Origin: Piromyces finnis
Taxonomy: Eukaryota; Neocallimastigomycota; Neocallimastigomycetes; Neocallimastigales; Neocallimastigaceae
Length of the DNA stretch: 64,000 nucleotides
Direction of reading: 5' to 3'
Assembly (NCBI GenBank): GCA_002104945.1
Contig: MCFH01000014.1
Coordinates: forward strand, 172,501 to 236,500
This document shows, in pieces, positions 13,762 to 25,490 of the stretch (its first letter is position 1; each line of letters starts with the position of its first letter). A program made the position numbers and the translations under genes. The notes below the pieces were generated by a model that was given only the letters and a program-made list of their open reading frames with translations, was not told the origin of the DNA and ran no database searches.

Positions 13762-14487
13762 ATATAATACGCCTAGATGGCACAAAGTAAAGAAAAAAAA
13801 TATACTCTAAAAAAAAAAAAGTATTATTAAAATAGGATATAAAAAAATAGATATAAATATTTAAACTATATATACACACATGTTAATAGATAGTTTAATG
13901 ATTTTTAGTTTATTACTGTTATTATAATTAATATAATATTATGTATATAATTAAAATTATTTATAAAAATTATAATATTTTTTATTTTTACCACCTAATT
14001 AAAATAATATTAATTGATAGTACTACAGTTTTTTATCCTTTCCATTCATTTTTTATTATTTCAATTTATAATAAAACTAAAAAAAAAAAAAAAAAAAAAA
14101 AGATAACTCATTATGATCATCTTTATATATATACTTGAAAATTAAAAAAGAAAAAGAAAAAAGAAAAAAAATATACATTAGAATTTATAGAGTACTTTAA
14201 ATTAAATAATACTATATGATAAAATAAATAAAATACTATCATAAAATTGAATTCTAATATAATCTCTTTTTTTTTTTTTTAATTGCATTTTGTTTTTTAA
14301 TACACTTTAAAATATATATAATCGTGTAACCATTGATTTGAAAATTATTTTTTAAATAAAAAAAAAATAAAGTATTATTTATTCTTTTAAAACTTGAAAT
14401 AGATTATTATCCAATTTATATATATATGAACTTTCTATTTTTCACTTTTGAATTATAAAAAAAATTTAAAGCTATAAAATTAAAAAG

Positions 14488-14538
14488 GTACAACATATAC
14501 AATATTGATGATTGAAATCAATATTGTATATGTTGTAC
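14488..14538. repeat. Perfect 22 bp inverted repeat (hairpin)
   Basis: Arms at 14488-14509 and 14517-14538 are exact reverse complements, starting GTACAACATATACAATATTG, around a 7-base loop. It lies about 730 bases after the apyrase stop. It could be a solo transposon hairpin or a structured 3' RNA; nothing nearby decides. Confidence 0.8.
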
Positions 14539-15548
14539 ATTTATTTCATGTGAAAGTCAAAATAAATAATTTCATATTATAAAAAAAAACACATATCATA
14601 AGAGACCTAATAACACTGAATGACACAATTTTTGATACTGATTTACATATCATTGCATACCATTACATACCAAAATATATATGTATATATATTAATCAAA
14701 AGACTTTAATAAGATACCTCTATACTAAATTATTTATTAAAAATCATATAAAACTATTTAATATAGTATAGGTGAATGAATTAAGTATACTATTTTTATA
14801 ATATATGACTGATCATAATAATACATAAATAGTTTATAAATATAATATGTTTAATAACTGATCGATCATAATACTTATAATTTTACAATAAATAGTTTAT
14901 GCAACATTTTAAAATATTAAAATGAATTTATATTAATTTTTTTATAAACAAATTAAGTTGAATGTGAATAAATATATATTATAAGCAATGTTAAATAGAG
15001 GTTTAAATCGAATTCAAATTTAAAAGGGAGTAATTATATATTTTAAATTTACATATGAAATTATGAGAAACAAATTAACTTTTACTAACTTTGTCTTTTT
15101 ATTTCATAAACATTTAAAAAAATATAATTTAATGTCATTTTACAATTTCACAAGCTTTAGATAATATATGAACGATTCTATTTAATATAATAAAAAGTTG
15201 CAATTTGAATATACTCATATATATATGAGAAATGTATTTTTATTAATAACTATTTTTATTAAATAGAATATTTATTGATATATCAACACATAAATAACGA
15301 CAACATTTAATATTTATGGAATGATATTCGAAAGTGGCATAATATTAATAATATTAACAAGTTATTAACGAGATATTAACAGCGGTATGTAATGTTAATA
15401 TTATCTATGATTAATTACTATAAATAACTGCTTAATAATTAAACTCAACACCTATAGTATATATAATATATGGAATAATTAATATAAATTATACTTTTTT
15501 TCTATTAATATCCTTCATTTTTCACAAGCTTATTTTAATGTGTGGATG

Positions 15549-15577
15549 AAAATGAAAATGAAAATGAAAATGAAAAT
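15549..15577. repeat. (GAAAAT)n hexanucleotide repeat
   Basis: About five copies of a six-base GAAAAT unit in tandem within non-coding A/T desert. No function is apparent. Confidence 0.75.
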
Positions 15578-17685
15578 CTTTTTAACCTTTTCTGTAAACC
15601 TCCTCCACCACCACAAAACAAAAAATTAAAATTTTTTTATTTAATATATTTTTGTACCACTTATTCAAAAATATTAAATTAAAAAAATATATTACAGTAT
15701 ATTACACTAAATACTAATTTACATTTATTTATATTATTTTATATATTATAATACTTATATTAAATTAACATATATAATTTCAATATTAATAATATATTAC
15801 ATTTAAATAATTTTAATATATTTGGTATTAGTTTCATATAATAATTAAATTAAAAATTAAATTAAAATAAATAAAAAAAAGAAGAAATGAAAAGATGAAA
15901 TGGAGAAAAAAATATTTTTTTTTTATATAAATACCTTTACAAATTACTCTTTGAAAAAAACAAAAAAAAAAAAGTAAAATAATAAGATACTGAAAAAAAA
16001 TATAACAAGGGATTTGTTTTGTTTTCAAAGGTTGAAAACACCAAAAAGAAAAGAAAGAAGCATTTTTTTTTTCAATTTGATATTGAAAATAAAAATGACT
16101 TTAACCTTACAAAAAGAAAAAAAGTAAATTTAGCTTTTCTTTTCTTTTGGTAAAATATTTTACTTTTCAGAAATTTATATCCTATAAAATAAAAATTATG
16201 GATTATTTCTACGGATTTTATTATTATTAGTGGTAATAATAATAATAAAATTTAAAAAGAATAAGGTAAAAAAAAAAAAAATATTAAAAAATACATTAAA
16301 AAAGAAAATGATTTAATACTAATATTAACATGATATATATATATGATACATAATATATATAAATAGAAAGAAAAAAAGCATTAATTCCCAAAAATATTCA
16401 ACATTTCAAAAGTTGATCTTTTGATATCAAGTAATTTTACAATTCTACTCCAAAAAAAAAAAAGAATAATTAAACTGGTTTTAAGGATTCTTTTTCATTT
16501 TCATTATTTAAAAAAAAAAAAAAATACAAAAGTTGACCTTTTGTAGGCTTATTTAAAATATCTTTTTAAATCAATAAAGCATCTTTGAATTTTATTAAAA
16601 TAGGAAATTCACGGAACTTTACGTAATAAAAAAGTAAACTCAAAAGTGATCCCTCTATTTTTAATTCAAAAACAAAGAAAGAATAAATAATAAGGGGAAA
16701 AAAAAATACTAATTTTTAATGAAAACTATAAATCAAAAAACTATCAAAATTTTTATTCCTATTATAATAGTATTCGAAGATTGTTTTATTAATAATTTAT
16801 TATAACAAATTAAAAAACATACCATTTACTACAATTATCTTAAATTGATGAAATTCGCATCGACATGAAAACTCTTATTTATAGTTTATAATTGCTTAGA
16901 AAAGAATAGATTTTCAACTATTTTCAGTACATTATACATTTAATGTATATAATACCAATAATGTATATTAACATCAATATTTCATTCATAACATCAAACT
17001 TAAATGAATATTGTAAATAATTTATAATATACTTTATATATACTTTTACAAAATGTATCATCATTTATTAGTTATTCTGAATTCTTTATTATTTTCCAAA
17101 GTATTTGAGGATCATTAAATGGAAGAAAATATTAATTCTTTTCAAATTATAAAATATAAATTAACGATTACACATAAAACTTAGGGCGAGTAGATGATCG
17201 ACGCTTGAGGAAACTGGTTATAGAAATTCTTTACACCAAACTTTTTTTAACTGGCTTAAAAATCAAGGAAGAATTTCTTTTTTTTCCTTCGCGCAGAATT
17301 TCACGTTTATTATAAAAGTAGAATTATCAATATAATTTCATTAACTCTTTTGTAATTAAAATAATATATATTTATTAATGTTTTTTCCTTTTTTTATTTT
17401 TTTTTTAATTAAACTGGTTTTTAATTAAAAAAAAAAAAGAAAAAAAGAAAATTGATGTTCTATTCATTTTATATGTATATATATGTATATGTATATTAAA
17501 ATGTTTATTATTAAATAAATATGAAATAATATTAAATGAATATATTATTATATGAATAATCATCCATTTCAGAAATATGTTGTTGATTATTTATTATAAT
17601 AAACATGTTAAATAAATAAGGAAGAATATATATATGGCATTTAAAATAAAACATTAAAAAAAAATTTTTTTTTAATTATATATAA

Positions 17686-18393
17686 TTATATATCCAAAAT
17701 TTTTATTTTTTTTAAAAATTTTGGACGTGTAATAATAACTATTCTACTTCTTACGTCACCAAGTTTTGGGATAGTTGTACCAGTATAGAAATATCTACTA
17801 GGAAATTTTTTAATATGATCATATATAATGTCACTAATATCCATTTCTACTTCATTGACTTTTGGAATATCTTCATTATTTAAATGCATAATAATTGTTT
17901 CATTACAATGATGTTGTAAAAATTTGACACTCTCTTCTAATACATCTGAAAAATAAAGATAAGGAAGTTCTTTCTTCGCTATGTTTACCAAAGAAAACCC
18001 ATTTAGATTTACGCAAGGAATCATTGCATGAGATAAGTATAATTTAGTATCTTTTTCATTTTTTAAAGCAAGTCTGATATCGAAATATCTAATTCCATGT
18101 TCTAATTGTTCTGTAATATCTAAACTTTGTGTTTGTAATAATCCTCCTAATATACCTGAATATGGTATAAAAGTTTCAGCTAACATTTCTTTAACTGCAT
18201 CATTTGATAATTGACCGATATCATAAGTTCCAGTATCATGAGTACCAAGAATATTAATTTTATTAATAGGTATATTATCATTAATATAAGTCATCCAATT
18301 AGCATCTACATCATTAACATATCTAGCTGCTTTAACATTATTTAATATTGTTATAAAACAGTAAATAAAAACCCGATAAATCATATTTTTCAT
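17686..18393 (-). CDS. Secreted PI-PLC X-domain protein, C-terminally truncated
   Basis: A single frame of 235 residues begins with a signal-peptide-like segment (hydrophobic residues 7-17, cleavage likely after KAA). It then shows the N-terminal half of a bacterial-type phosphatidylinositol phospholipase C X domain: ILGTHDTGTYD with candidate catalytic His52, the QTQSLDITEQLEHG and RYFDIRL strand (Arg107), and LYLSHAMI with the second candidate His122, then ETIIMHLNNED. The frame stops at DVRSRIVIITRP plus a short Lys-rich end. Family members are usually near 300 residues with further barrel strands, and no coding sequence or convincing intron follows. The protein is therefore truncated, or the gene is decaying. 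Both catalytic histidines remain, so the amino-terminal half looks under past constraint. The bacterial-type family raises the possibility of old transfer. It lies 410 bp from the co-directional cysteine-rich gene. Confidence 0.75.
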   Translation of the reverse strand: MKNMIYRVFIYCFITILNNVKAARYVNDVDANWMTYINDNIPINKINILGTHDTGTYDIGQLSNDAVKEMLAETFIPYSGILGGLLQTQSLDITEQLEHGIRYFDIRLALKNEKDTKLYLSHAMIPCVNLNGFSLVNIAKKELPYLYFSDVLEESVKFLQHHCNETIIMHLNNEDIPKVNEVEMDISDIIYDHIKKFPSRYFYTGTTIPKLGDVRSRIVIITRPKFLKKIKILDI

Positions 18394-18661
18394 AATGAAT
18401 AATATTTTAATTAAAATAAATATTATTTTTTTTTTTCTTAAATATTCTATTAAAAATCATTTTAAAAATAATAAATATTTATTAAAACTACACGGATAAT
18501 TATATTTATTTTTAAAAAGTTTTTTTTTTGATATATTTTTGTTTTTATTTTAATCTTTTTTATAATCTAAAAAAAATTCTTTTAATTATTTACACATATT
18601 TTAAATATATCAATAATAAAATTGTAATTTCTAGTCTAATAAAAATATTTGTTAATGCTGG

Positions 18662-18692
<31 letters not shown>

Positions 18693-18803
18693 TTATTTAT
18701 TTATTTATTTATAAAAGTATATCAAGTTACATTAAAAAAAATCATACAATAGTTATTTTTAAAAAAAAAATAAAATATTTGTATATTTAAATATATGAAT
18801 TAA

Positions 18804-19466
18804 TTATTTAATATGATTATACTTATGAGATATAAATTTTTTATAACAATAACATAAACTAATAACAATTACAACTAATACCACAAACACAACAATAAAA
18901 AATATAGAAAGGTATACCAAAACATATCCAAATCCTTCATCTTCACTTGGACCACTATATTGAAAATTACATTCTTTAACATTCATACAATTTTTGGAAG
19001 AACATTCATCACCTGAAGTACATTTATCACCAGCTGCTTTGCCACAATACATATAAGAACCTCTTGATTTAAATAATTTAGGAGAAATATAAACACTGTC
19101 ACAATGTGTTACAGATGTATTATTAGTAAATACGCAATAATTATCAACACATTTGTTATAAAAACATTCAGAATCGTTGTTACATTTTACTTCATTATCA
19201 CATTTATCCTTTTTAACGGCATCATATGTACATGTATCTACAATATATTGTATCAATGTTCCATTTTTATTAGGTATTTCAATAATATGTTCATCGTAAT
19301 CAAAACTATGTTCGACACATATATCCTCTTTACAATAATAACTAATATAATATTCATCTTTAATTTTTAATACTTCATCTTTACTTAATACTTCTCCTTC
19401 ATAAGCATTACCAAATTGAATATAAAAAATAATATATAAATATAATATTATATTATTAATAAACAT
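18804..19466 (-). CDS. Cysteine-rich type I membrane protein
   Basis: An intronless 220-residue protein. Residues 1-21 look like a signal peptide (ending FGNA). An extracellular or luminal part of about 160 residues has 16 cysteines, including two runs shaped CNNDSECFYNKCVDNYC and CTSGDECSSKNC, which recall small disulfide-knotted modules (Dickkopf or EGF-like spacing). A strong membrane segment lies at about 181-206 (FIVVFVVLVVIVIS), followed by a short basic cytoplasmic tail. Several N-x-S/T sites lie in the outer part. I cannot assign a family with confidence; surface attachment or sensing is only a guess from the layout. It lies directly upstream of the truncated PI-PLC gene, same strand. 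Confidence 0.72.
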   Translation of the reverse strand: MFINNIILYLYIIFYIQFGNAYEGEVLSKDEVLKIKDEYYISYYCKEDICVEHSFDYDEHIIEIPNKNGTLIQYIVDTCTYDAVKKDKCDNEVKCNNDSECFYNKCVDNYCVFTNNTSVTHCDSVYISPKLFKSRGSYMYCGKAAGDKCTSGDECSSKNCMNVKECNFQYSGPSEDEGFGYVLVYLSIFFIVVFVVLVVIVISLCYCYKKFISHKYNHIK

Positions 19467-20630
19467 TTTTAGAAATTATATATATATTTAATTATAATAT
19501 ATTTATTATTTTAAGTTTTTTATTTTTTGTTGCTTTGTTTTAATTTAAAATAAATAGTTTTGAATTTTATTATTTATTACAAATATTATTTTTATTTTTT
19601 GAAAAATCATTTTAATAGTATGAAAATTATTTTGAAGTGTTTAATTTATTTTTTAATTTTAAATTTTATAGAGAATAAATGGTTCATTTCTAATATTTTA
19701 AACGATAATTCGTTGTTTTTTTTTAAAAAATAAAAATGATTTGTTCGAACCTAAATTATCTTAAATCCGTTTTACATCATTAATATCCACGAACCAATGA
19801 TTATTCACAGAAACTAAATTAAAATACATTACATTATTATGTATTATAAATAGAGAATATATCTTATTAATATTTTAAAACAAAATTTATTTAATTTCAA
19901 AAAAAAAAAAATAAAAAAAAAAACGTTATAATAAAAGATAGTTGAATAAAAATAAGACCCGTTATTTAAATAATTATATTTATATATGTTCTATTATATA
20001 TTTTATGATTTATTCTATTAGAATATTCTTTATCTTCAAAATTTTGAAAATTAAAAATATTTAAAAATTTTAATAGTAATAAAATTTGGTTAAATTAATT
20101 AATCCAAAATTTTTATGGTACATTTAAAAATCATTATTTAAAAAAATATACTTACATATGTTGTATATTAAATATTTTCATGTTGATTGTTATGTTTTAT
20201 TATCTTTATATCTTTATTTTCTTTTATATATTTTTTTTACTCAATGAGTAACTTTTTTTTTTATATTCTTTTATAAAAATTAATTTAAATATATAGTATA
20301 TATGAATTTTAGATTATAACAAAATAATAAAGAGGAAAAAGAGTCAATAGGATTAGTTATATTATATTATGAAACGATTGTTATATATATTTTTATTTAC
20401 TTTTGTTTTTAAAAAAGAAAAACAACATGAGTTATATTTATTATCTTATATATATATTTTATAATATATAAATATATAAAAGTATAGATTTATAATCTTA
20501 CATGTATTTAATAATATTATTATAATGTTATGAGTTGAATATGATATTAAACACCATTTGATATTACTATTTTAATATAAATTGGAAGTATTGCTTGACT
20601 ATAAATATATAAATTAATTATTATATATTA

Positions 20631-21045
20631 TATATTACATTTTTAAAAAACCGTTAATTATATATTGTAACATAACTCTATTATACATATTATAACTTTA
20701 TTATACATCGATTTTTATTTGCATCCTAATAATATAAAAGATTCTTGATAGTGTAATATTGCTTTTTTTTTTTTTTTAACAAATAAGTAGTACAAATGAA
20801 ATGAAGAACATATGTTCAAATGAATGCAATGCAGTACGCTCACTTATTTGTTACAACAGTATACTATATATAATCATATAACGTAAATTACGAAATGGAG
20901 AAGAGAAGTGAGCTTGTCTTCACGGAACATTCGACTAAGTAATTATCAAGAATCTTTTTATTAGGATGCAAATAAAAATCGATGTATAATAGAGTTACAT
21001 TCCAATATATAATTAATGATTAATGTTTTTAAAAAATGTAATATA
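20631..21045. mobile_element. Foldback / MITE-like element with about 100 bp terminal inverted repeats
   Basis: The left arm (20631-20750) and right arm (20944-21045) are imperfect reverse complements over about 100 bp. The inner part, including ATCGATTTTTATTTGCATCC and GATTCTTGATA, is nearly exact. The left arm has about 18 extra bases around 20680-20698, apparently a local duplication of a TTATACAT-containing stretch, and a few bases are missing elsewhere. The middle (about 190 bp) has its own short inverted repeat (AACAAATAAGT at 20778-20788 against ACTTATTTGTT at 20842-20852) and a less AT-rich patch. No transposase frame is present, so it would be non-autonomous. A clear target-site duplication cannot be read because the flanks are TA-rich. 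Confidence 0.75.
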
Positions 21046-21106
21046 GATAAACAAATCAAATCATGATAATAATAATGATGATGATGAATAATCAATAATT
21101 TTACAT

Positions 21107-21134
21107 AATTTATTTATTTTATTTATTTATCTAT

Positions 21135-21169
<35 letters not shown>

Positions 21170-21170
21170 C

Positions 21171-21233
<63 letters not shown>

Positions 21234-21234
21234 T
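21107..21234. repeat. (TTTA)n tetranucleotide array
   Basis: About thirty copies of a TTTA unit with rare single-base changes, just beyond the foldback element. Confidence 0.9.
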
Positions 21235-21954
21235 AATTTATAATTTATAAATAAGTTATAAAAAAATATTTTATATTTTTAAACTGATTTAGTTTATTTT
21301 TAATCATAATAAATAAAATAATAATAATAATAATAAATAAATTCGAAATTATTTCATATAGACTATTTAATAGAATTAATAAAAACATAAAATATAAATG
21401 CTATTTTCCAATTGATATAAAGTTGTGCTGATTTTAAATATGCAAATCGCTGTAAAACATATTATATATATTTTAAATGAATAAATGATAATATATGTTG
21501 TATATACATTTATATATGTAAATCACAATATAATATATTTTATTATCATGTAAAAGTCATGTTTTAAAAAACTCTTAACCCTAAATTAATAATTGAATAT
21601 TAAAATTTTCTATTATTTGTATTACAAAATATATCATATCATACTATAAGTAAAAAGTTGTGTATAATGTATAATAATTAAATAAAAGTAATAAAATATA
21701 TATAAATATATATTGGAATATAATGTATAATAAACATAATAAACAGTCTTTTAAAAAAAGAATGTATTTAGCAACAAAATTATCTCAAATTGGAGATCAA
21801 TATTTTATAATAACATACTTTTAGATAATAAAAACATAGTAAAAATTCAAGTCCAGTTAAATTACCATATTATATATTTCTCTTTTTCTTTTTTTTTTTT
21901 CTTTTTTTGAAAAGAAAAAGTATTAACATAACAATTAAGCTTTATTAAATAATA

Positions 21955-21975
21955 ATAATAATAATAATAATAATA

Positions 21976-22008
<33 letters not shown>

Positions 22009-22017
22009 TTAGTAGTA
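21955..22017. repeat. AAT-to-AGT compound microsatellite
   Basis: A run of AAT units switches to AGT units and ends in ATTAGT-type units, roughly 570 bases before the NAF1 start codon. Confidence 0.85.
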
Positions 22018-22582
22018 TAAGAATTTTTGTTAAGTAAAATAAAAAAATATATTTTTTTTTTTTAATTATAATCAACTATATTTTACATTTTTTTTTTTTT
22101 TTAATTTTAAATGAAAAGTAATTTTAGACAGTAACTGTTGATTAAATAGATAAATTAGTAGAGAATAACAATATATTGATTTTCACATTTATATATACAT
22201 ATTTACTTTGTTTTCTTTTCTTTTTTGTAATTATTTCTTAGTCTTTACTTTTTTATGTTAAAAATCTTTTTTAAACTTTTTAACCAATCATCATTCTATT
22301 TTTAATATTTTTTATTTTTTTTTAAAAAAAAATTAAATTTAAACAAATTTACATTTTTAATTTAATTATCAATAATAATTAAAACCTATTTGATTTTTTT
22401 TTTTTAATGTATTAAAATCTATCTTTTACTAGATTTTATTTTCTTATTATATAGTTTAAACACCAAAACAAAAAAGTACTACGTAATTAGGACATTAAAA
22501 TAGAAACTATATATATATTTAAAAATTTTTTCCAAAAAAAAAAGTAAAAAGTTATTTAAATATTCAATAAATTTTATTCATA

Positions 22583-25490
22583 ATGGAAAACGATAATTCC
22601 ATTCCAGCTTTAGATAATAATAATAAAACTGAAGAAAATAGCAACTCAGAAATAAATTCAGAAAATATAGTAGATGAAAATGTACTTGAAACTCAAGGTG
22701 TTGAAATAGAGGAAAATATTGAAGTTAATAATATAAAAGAAAATTTGAAAGAGATTGCTAATAATATAAAAGAAATGCAAAATGAAATGCAAATTGAAGG
22801 TAGTACTATGGATATTGAATCTATAACTGAATCTATTGAAAATTCGGAATCAATTTCAAAGGAGACTATTGAAAACTCAGAATTAATTTCAAAGGAAACC
22901 ATTGAAAATTCCGAATCAATTTCAAAGGAAACCATTGAAAATTCCGAATCATTATCAAAAGAATCTATTGAAAATTCCGAATCAATATCAAAAGAAACCA
23001 TTGAAAATTCCGAATCAATTTCAAAGGAAACCATTGAAAATTCCGAATCATTATCAAAAGAATCTATTGAAAATTCAGAATCAATATCAAAAGAAACCAT
23101 TGAAAATTCCGAATCAATTTCAAAGGAAACCATTGAAAATTCCGAATCATTATCAAAAGAATCTATTGAAAACTCAGAATTAATTTCAAAGGAAACCATT
23201 GAAAATTCAGAATCAATTTCAAAGGAAACCATTGAAAATTCCGAATCATTATCAAAAGAATCTATTGAAAATTCAGAATCAATATCAAAAGAAACCATTG
23301 AAAATTCAGAATCAATTTCAAAGGAAACCATTGAAAATTCCGAATCATTATCAAAAGAATCTATTGAAAATTCAGAATCAATATCAAAAGAAACCATTGA
23401 AAATTCAGAATCAATTTCAAAGGAAACAATTGAAAATGACAATAGTACTTTAGAAAGTAATGCAGATAATGATAAAATCGATTCTGTAGCTGAATCTGGT
23501 ATCAATGAAAATGAAAATAAAGAAAAAGATGATGCTAAAAATAATAGTGAAAGTAGTAGTGATGATGATTCTGATAGCTCAAGTGATAGTGATAGCGATA
23601 GTGATAGTAGTAGTGACTTTGATACTGGTAGTTCAGACGATAGGTAAATAATCAACTATAATTTTGTTCTTTTTATATAATTAAAATCACATAAAATTGT
23701 TTTAAGAAAAAATTCATAAAAACTAATAATCCATGAATTAATATTATTTAAAAAATTTTTTTTTTTTACATTGTTAATACCTTAACTATACACCATAATT
23801 AAGTGATTCTTCCAGTGATGATGATGGCATTTTAACAAAGGATAAAGTAGAAAAACATAAAAAAAAGCTTGAAAAGTATAATGAAGACGTTGATGATGAT
23901 AATGATGATAATACCATAAATTTAATTCATTCAACACACGAAATTATTGTAAGTAGTAATGACATTTTACCAATAAAACAATTGAAAAATAAAAAAAAAA
24001 TTTAAACAGAAAAAAAAATATTTAAACATTTATTTTTTTTTAATGTAATATATATATATAGTCATTACCAAAAGTCCAACCAATTAATATTGAAATTCCA
24101 AAAGATCTTCCAATTACAAAAATTGGTATTATTCAAAATATTGTTGATGAATATGTATTAGTTCAAGCAACTATATCAGGAAATTATCAAGTATTAGATG
24201 AAGATAGTATTTTATTATTTTCTGATAGAACTCCAGTAGGAAGAGTATGTATAGGCGTAGAAAGAAAGATATAATTTATTTATTTTCTATTCTTAATATC
24301 AACACATTTCTTTTACATTTTTGAAAAAAAAAAAAAAAAAAAAAAAAAAAATTAAATATAGATTTTTGAAACCCTTGGACCAGTATCTCTACCCATTTAT
24401 TCTATTCGATTTAATAATGCCAGTGAAATTGATCAAGAAAAATATAAAATTGGAAAAGATGTCTTCTTTAATCCAGATCTTGCAAAATTATCATATACCC
24501 AACAAATTAAATTAATTAAAGGATCTGATGCATCAAATCAATATGATGAAGAACCAGGAGAAGATGTAAGAATTAAAAAAAATTTTTTTTTAACTTGAAA
24601 TATAATAATTAAACTATGAATAATAATTTATGAATTTAATATAAATATTTATATTTTTTATTTGTATCATTTATAGGAACTTGAATTTTCAGATGATGAA
24701 AAAGAAATTGAATATAAAAAGAATTTAAAGAATAAAAAGAAAGAAAAAGGAAATGAAAGGTAATTATTAATTATTTCAAAAAATAGATTTATAATCAATT
24801 TATTTATTTATTATTCAATATATATATATATATATATACTGTTTATATTAACTTTTTTTTTTTTTTCCCAAATTATGAATATAATCATTTAAAAAAAAAA
24901 AAAAAAAATTATAATTAAAAACATTGTTTTCTTTTTTTTCAAGAAAACGTCAAAAATTAAATAATGAAAATGGTCGTATGCCACCACCATCTCATCCAAT
25001 AGATTTCAATAATAATGGTATGGAATATGAACCTTTACAACGTGGTGTCCCAAATAATAGCTATCATAATGGACCTCAAGGATACAATAATAAGAATTAT
25101 ACTGTAAGAAGACCAATGCCTTACAAACCATACTCTGGAAAAGACGGTCACGGAGGCCGTGGTCGTGGTGGTAGAAGACACTATGGTAAATATCATAATA
25201 ATAACCCTAATATGTATGGACCTCCACCATCCATGGATGCTCATATGAATGGAATGGCTCCAGAAATGACCTATCATGATAATCCAATGCTTCCACCAAC
25301 AGCATATGATTTTTATGGTAATCCAATAGGGATAAATTCACAAATATTACCTAACCCAGTAATGAGACCTCCACCCATGAATCCAATGACCATTGACTAT
25401 GGTTCATCAGAAAATGATCATGGTTCCAATAGCAATTCTATGCCTACAGATACGACTAATCCTACAAATAATCATGCCAATCAATCATAA
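22583..25490 (+). CDS. NAF1: H/ACA snoRNP assembly factor NAF1
   Basis: Six exons join in frame: 22583-23643, 23804-23948, 24062-24244, 24362-24565, 24677-24759 and 24944-25490 (about 740 residues). Exons 3 and 4 encode the Naf1 RNA-binding beta-barrel: LPITKIGIIQNIVDEYVLVQ, then FETLGPVSLPIYSIRFN and the family hallmark KGSDASNQYDEEP. NAF1 is a nuclear chaperone that escorts dyskerin/Cbf5 with H/ACA RNAs and is later replaced by Gar1 at the mature particle. The N terminus is unusual: residues about 90-287 are 18 tandem copies of an 11-residue unit (SISKETIENSE and variants), followed by an acidic Ser/Asp tract. The C terminus is Pro/Met/Asn-rich with a small GGRGRGGRR box, typical of RNA-binding tails. 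Low-complexity termini are normal for NAF1, but the ordered repeat is not. Confidence 0.93.
22850..23440 (+). repeat. 33-nt coding tandem repeat, 18 copies, in NAF1 exon 1
   Basis: Each 33-base unit encodes SISKETIENSE, SLSKESIENSE or LISKETIENSE. From the third unit on, the variants mostly recur in threes (two SIS/LIS-KET units, then one SLS-KES unit), giving a 99-base higher-order period, with synonymous choices (AATTCC versus AATTCA, TCAATT versus TCAATA) also tracking the period. This pattern points to expansion by copying of a three-unit block. Confidence 0.95.

Larger units (their letters stand above)
13762..17685. other. Intergenic A/T desert with hairpins
   Basis: No gene is supported over nearly 4 kb. 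It contains a perfect 22 bp hairpin at 14488-14538, a (GAAAAT)n tract near 15549-15577, short palindromes near 16021, 16406 and 16525, and one less AT-rich patch at about 17180-17310 without an intact frame. Confidence 0.6.
19467..22582. other. Intergenic A/T desert around a foldback element
   Basis: No gene is supported. It holds the foldback element at 20631-21045, a long (TTTA)n array, and an AAT-to-AGT microsatellite near 21950-22017. The last few hundred bases are the NAF1 upstream region. Confidence 0.6.

Noticed and set aside
13941-14138. 65-codon Ile/Lys/Tyr-rich frame
   Set aside because: Low-complexity translation of A/T desert; no signal or neighbour supports it.
19735-19765. GTTCGAAC resembling a tRNA T-loop
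   Set aside because: Neither strand gives a paired T-stem or a cloverleaf around it.
22850-23440. CRISPR-like regular spacing
   Set aside because: The repeats are directly adjacent coding units with no unique spacers, in a eukaryotic gene.
22693-23655. A 320-codon open frame antisense to NAF1
   Set aside because: It exists because the 33-base repeat happens to lack stops on the other strand; its product is a Ser/Asp/Phe mirror of the repeat and has no independent support.
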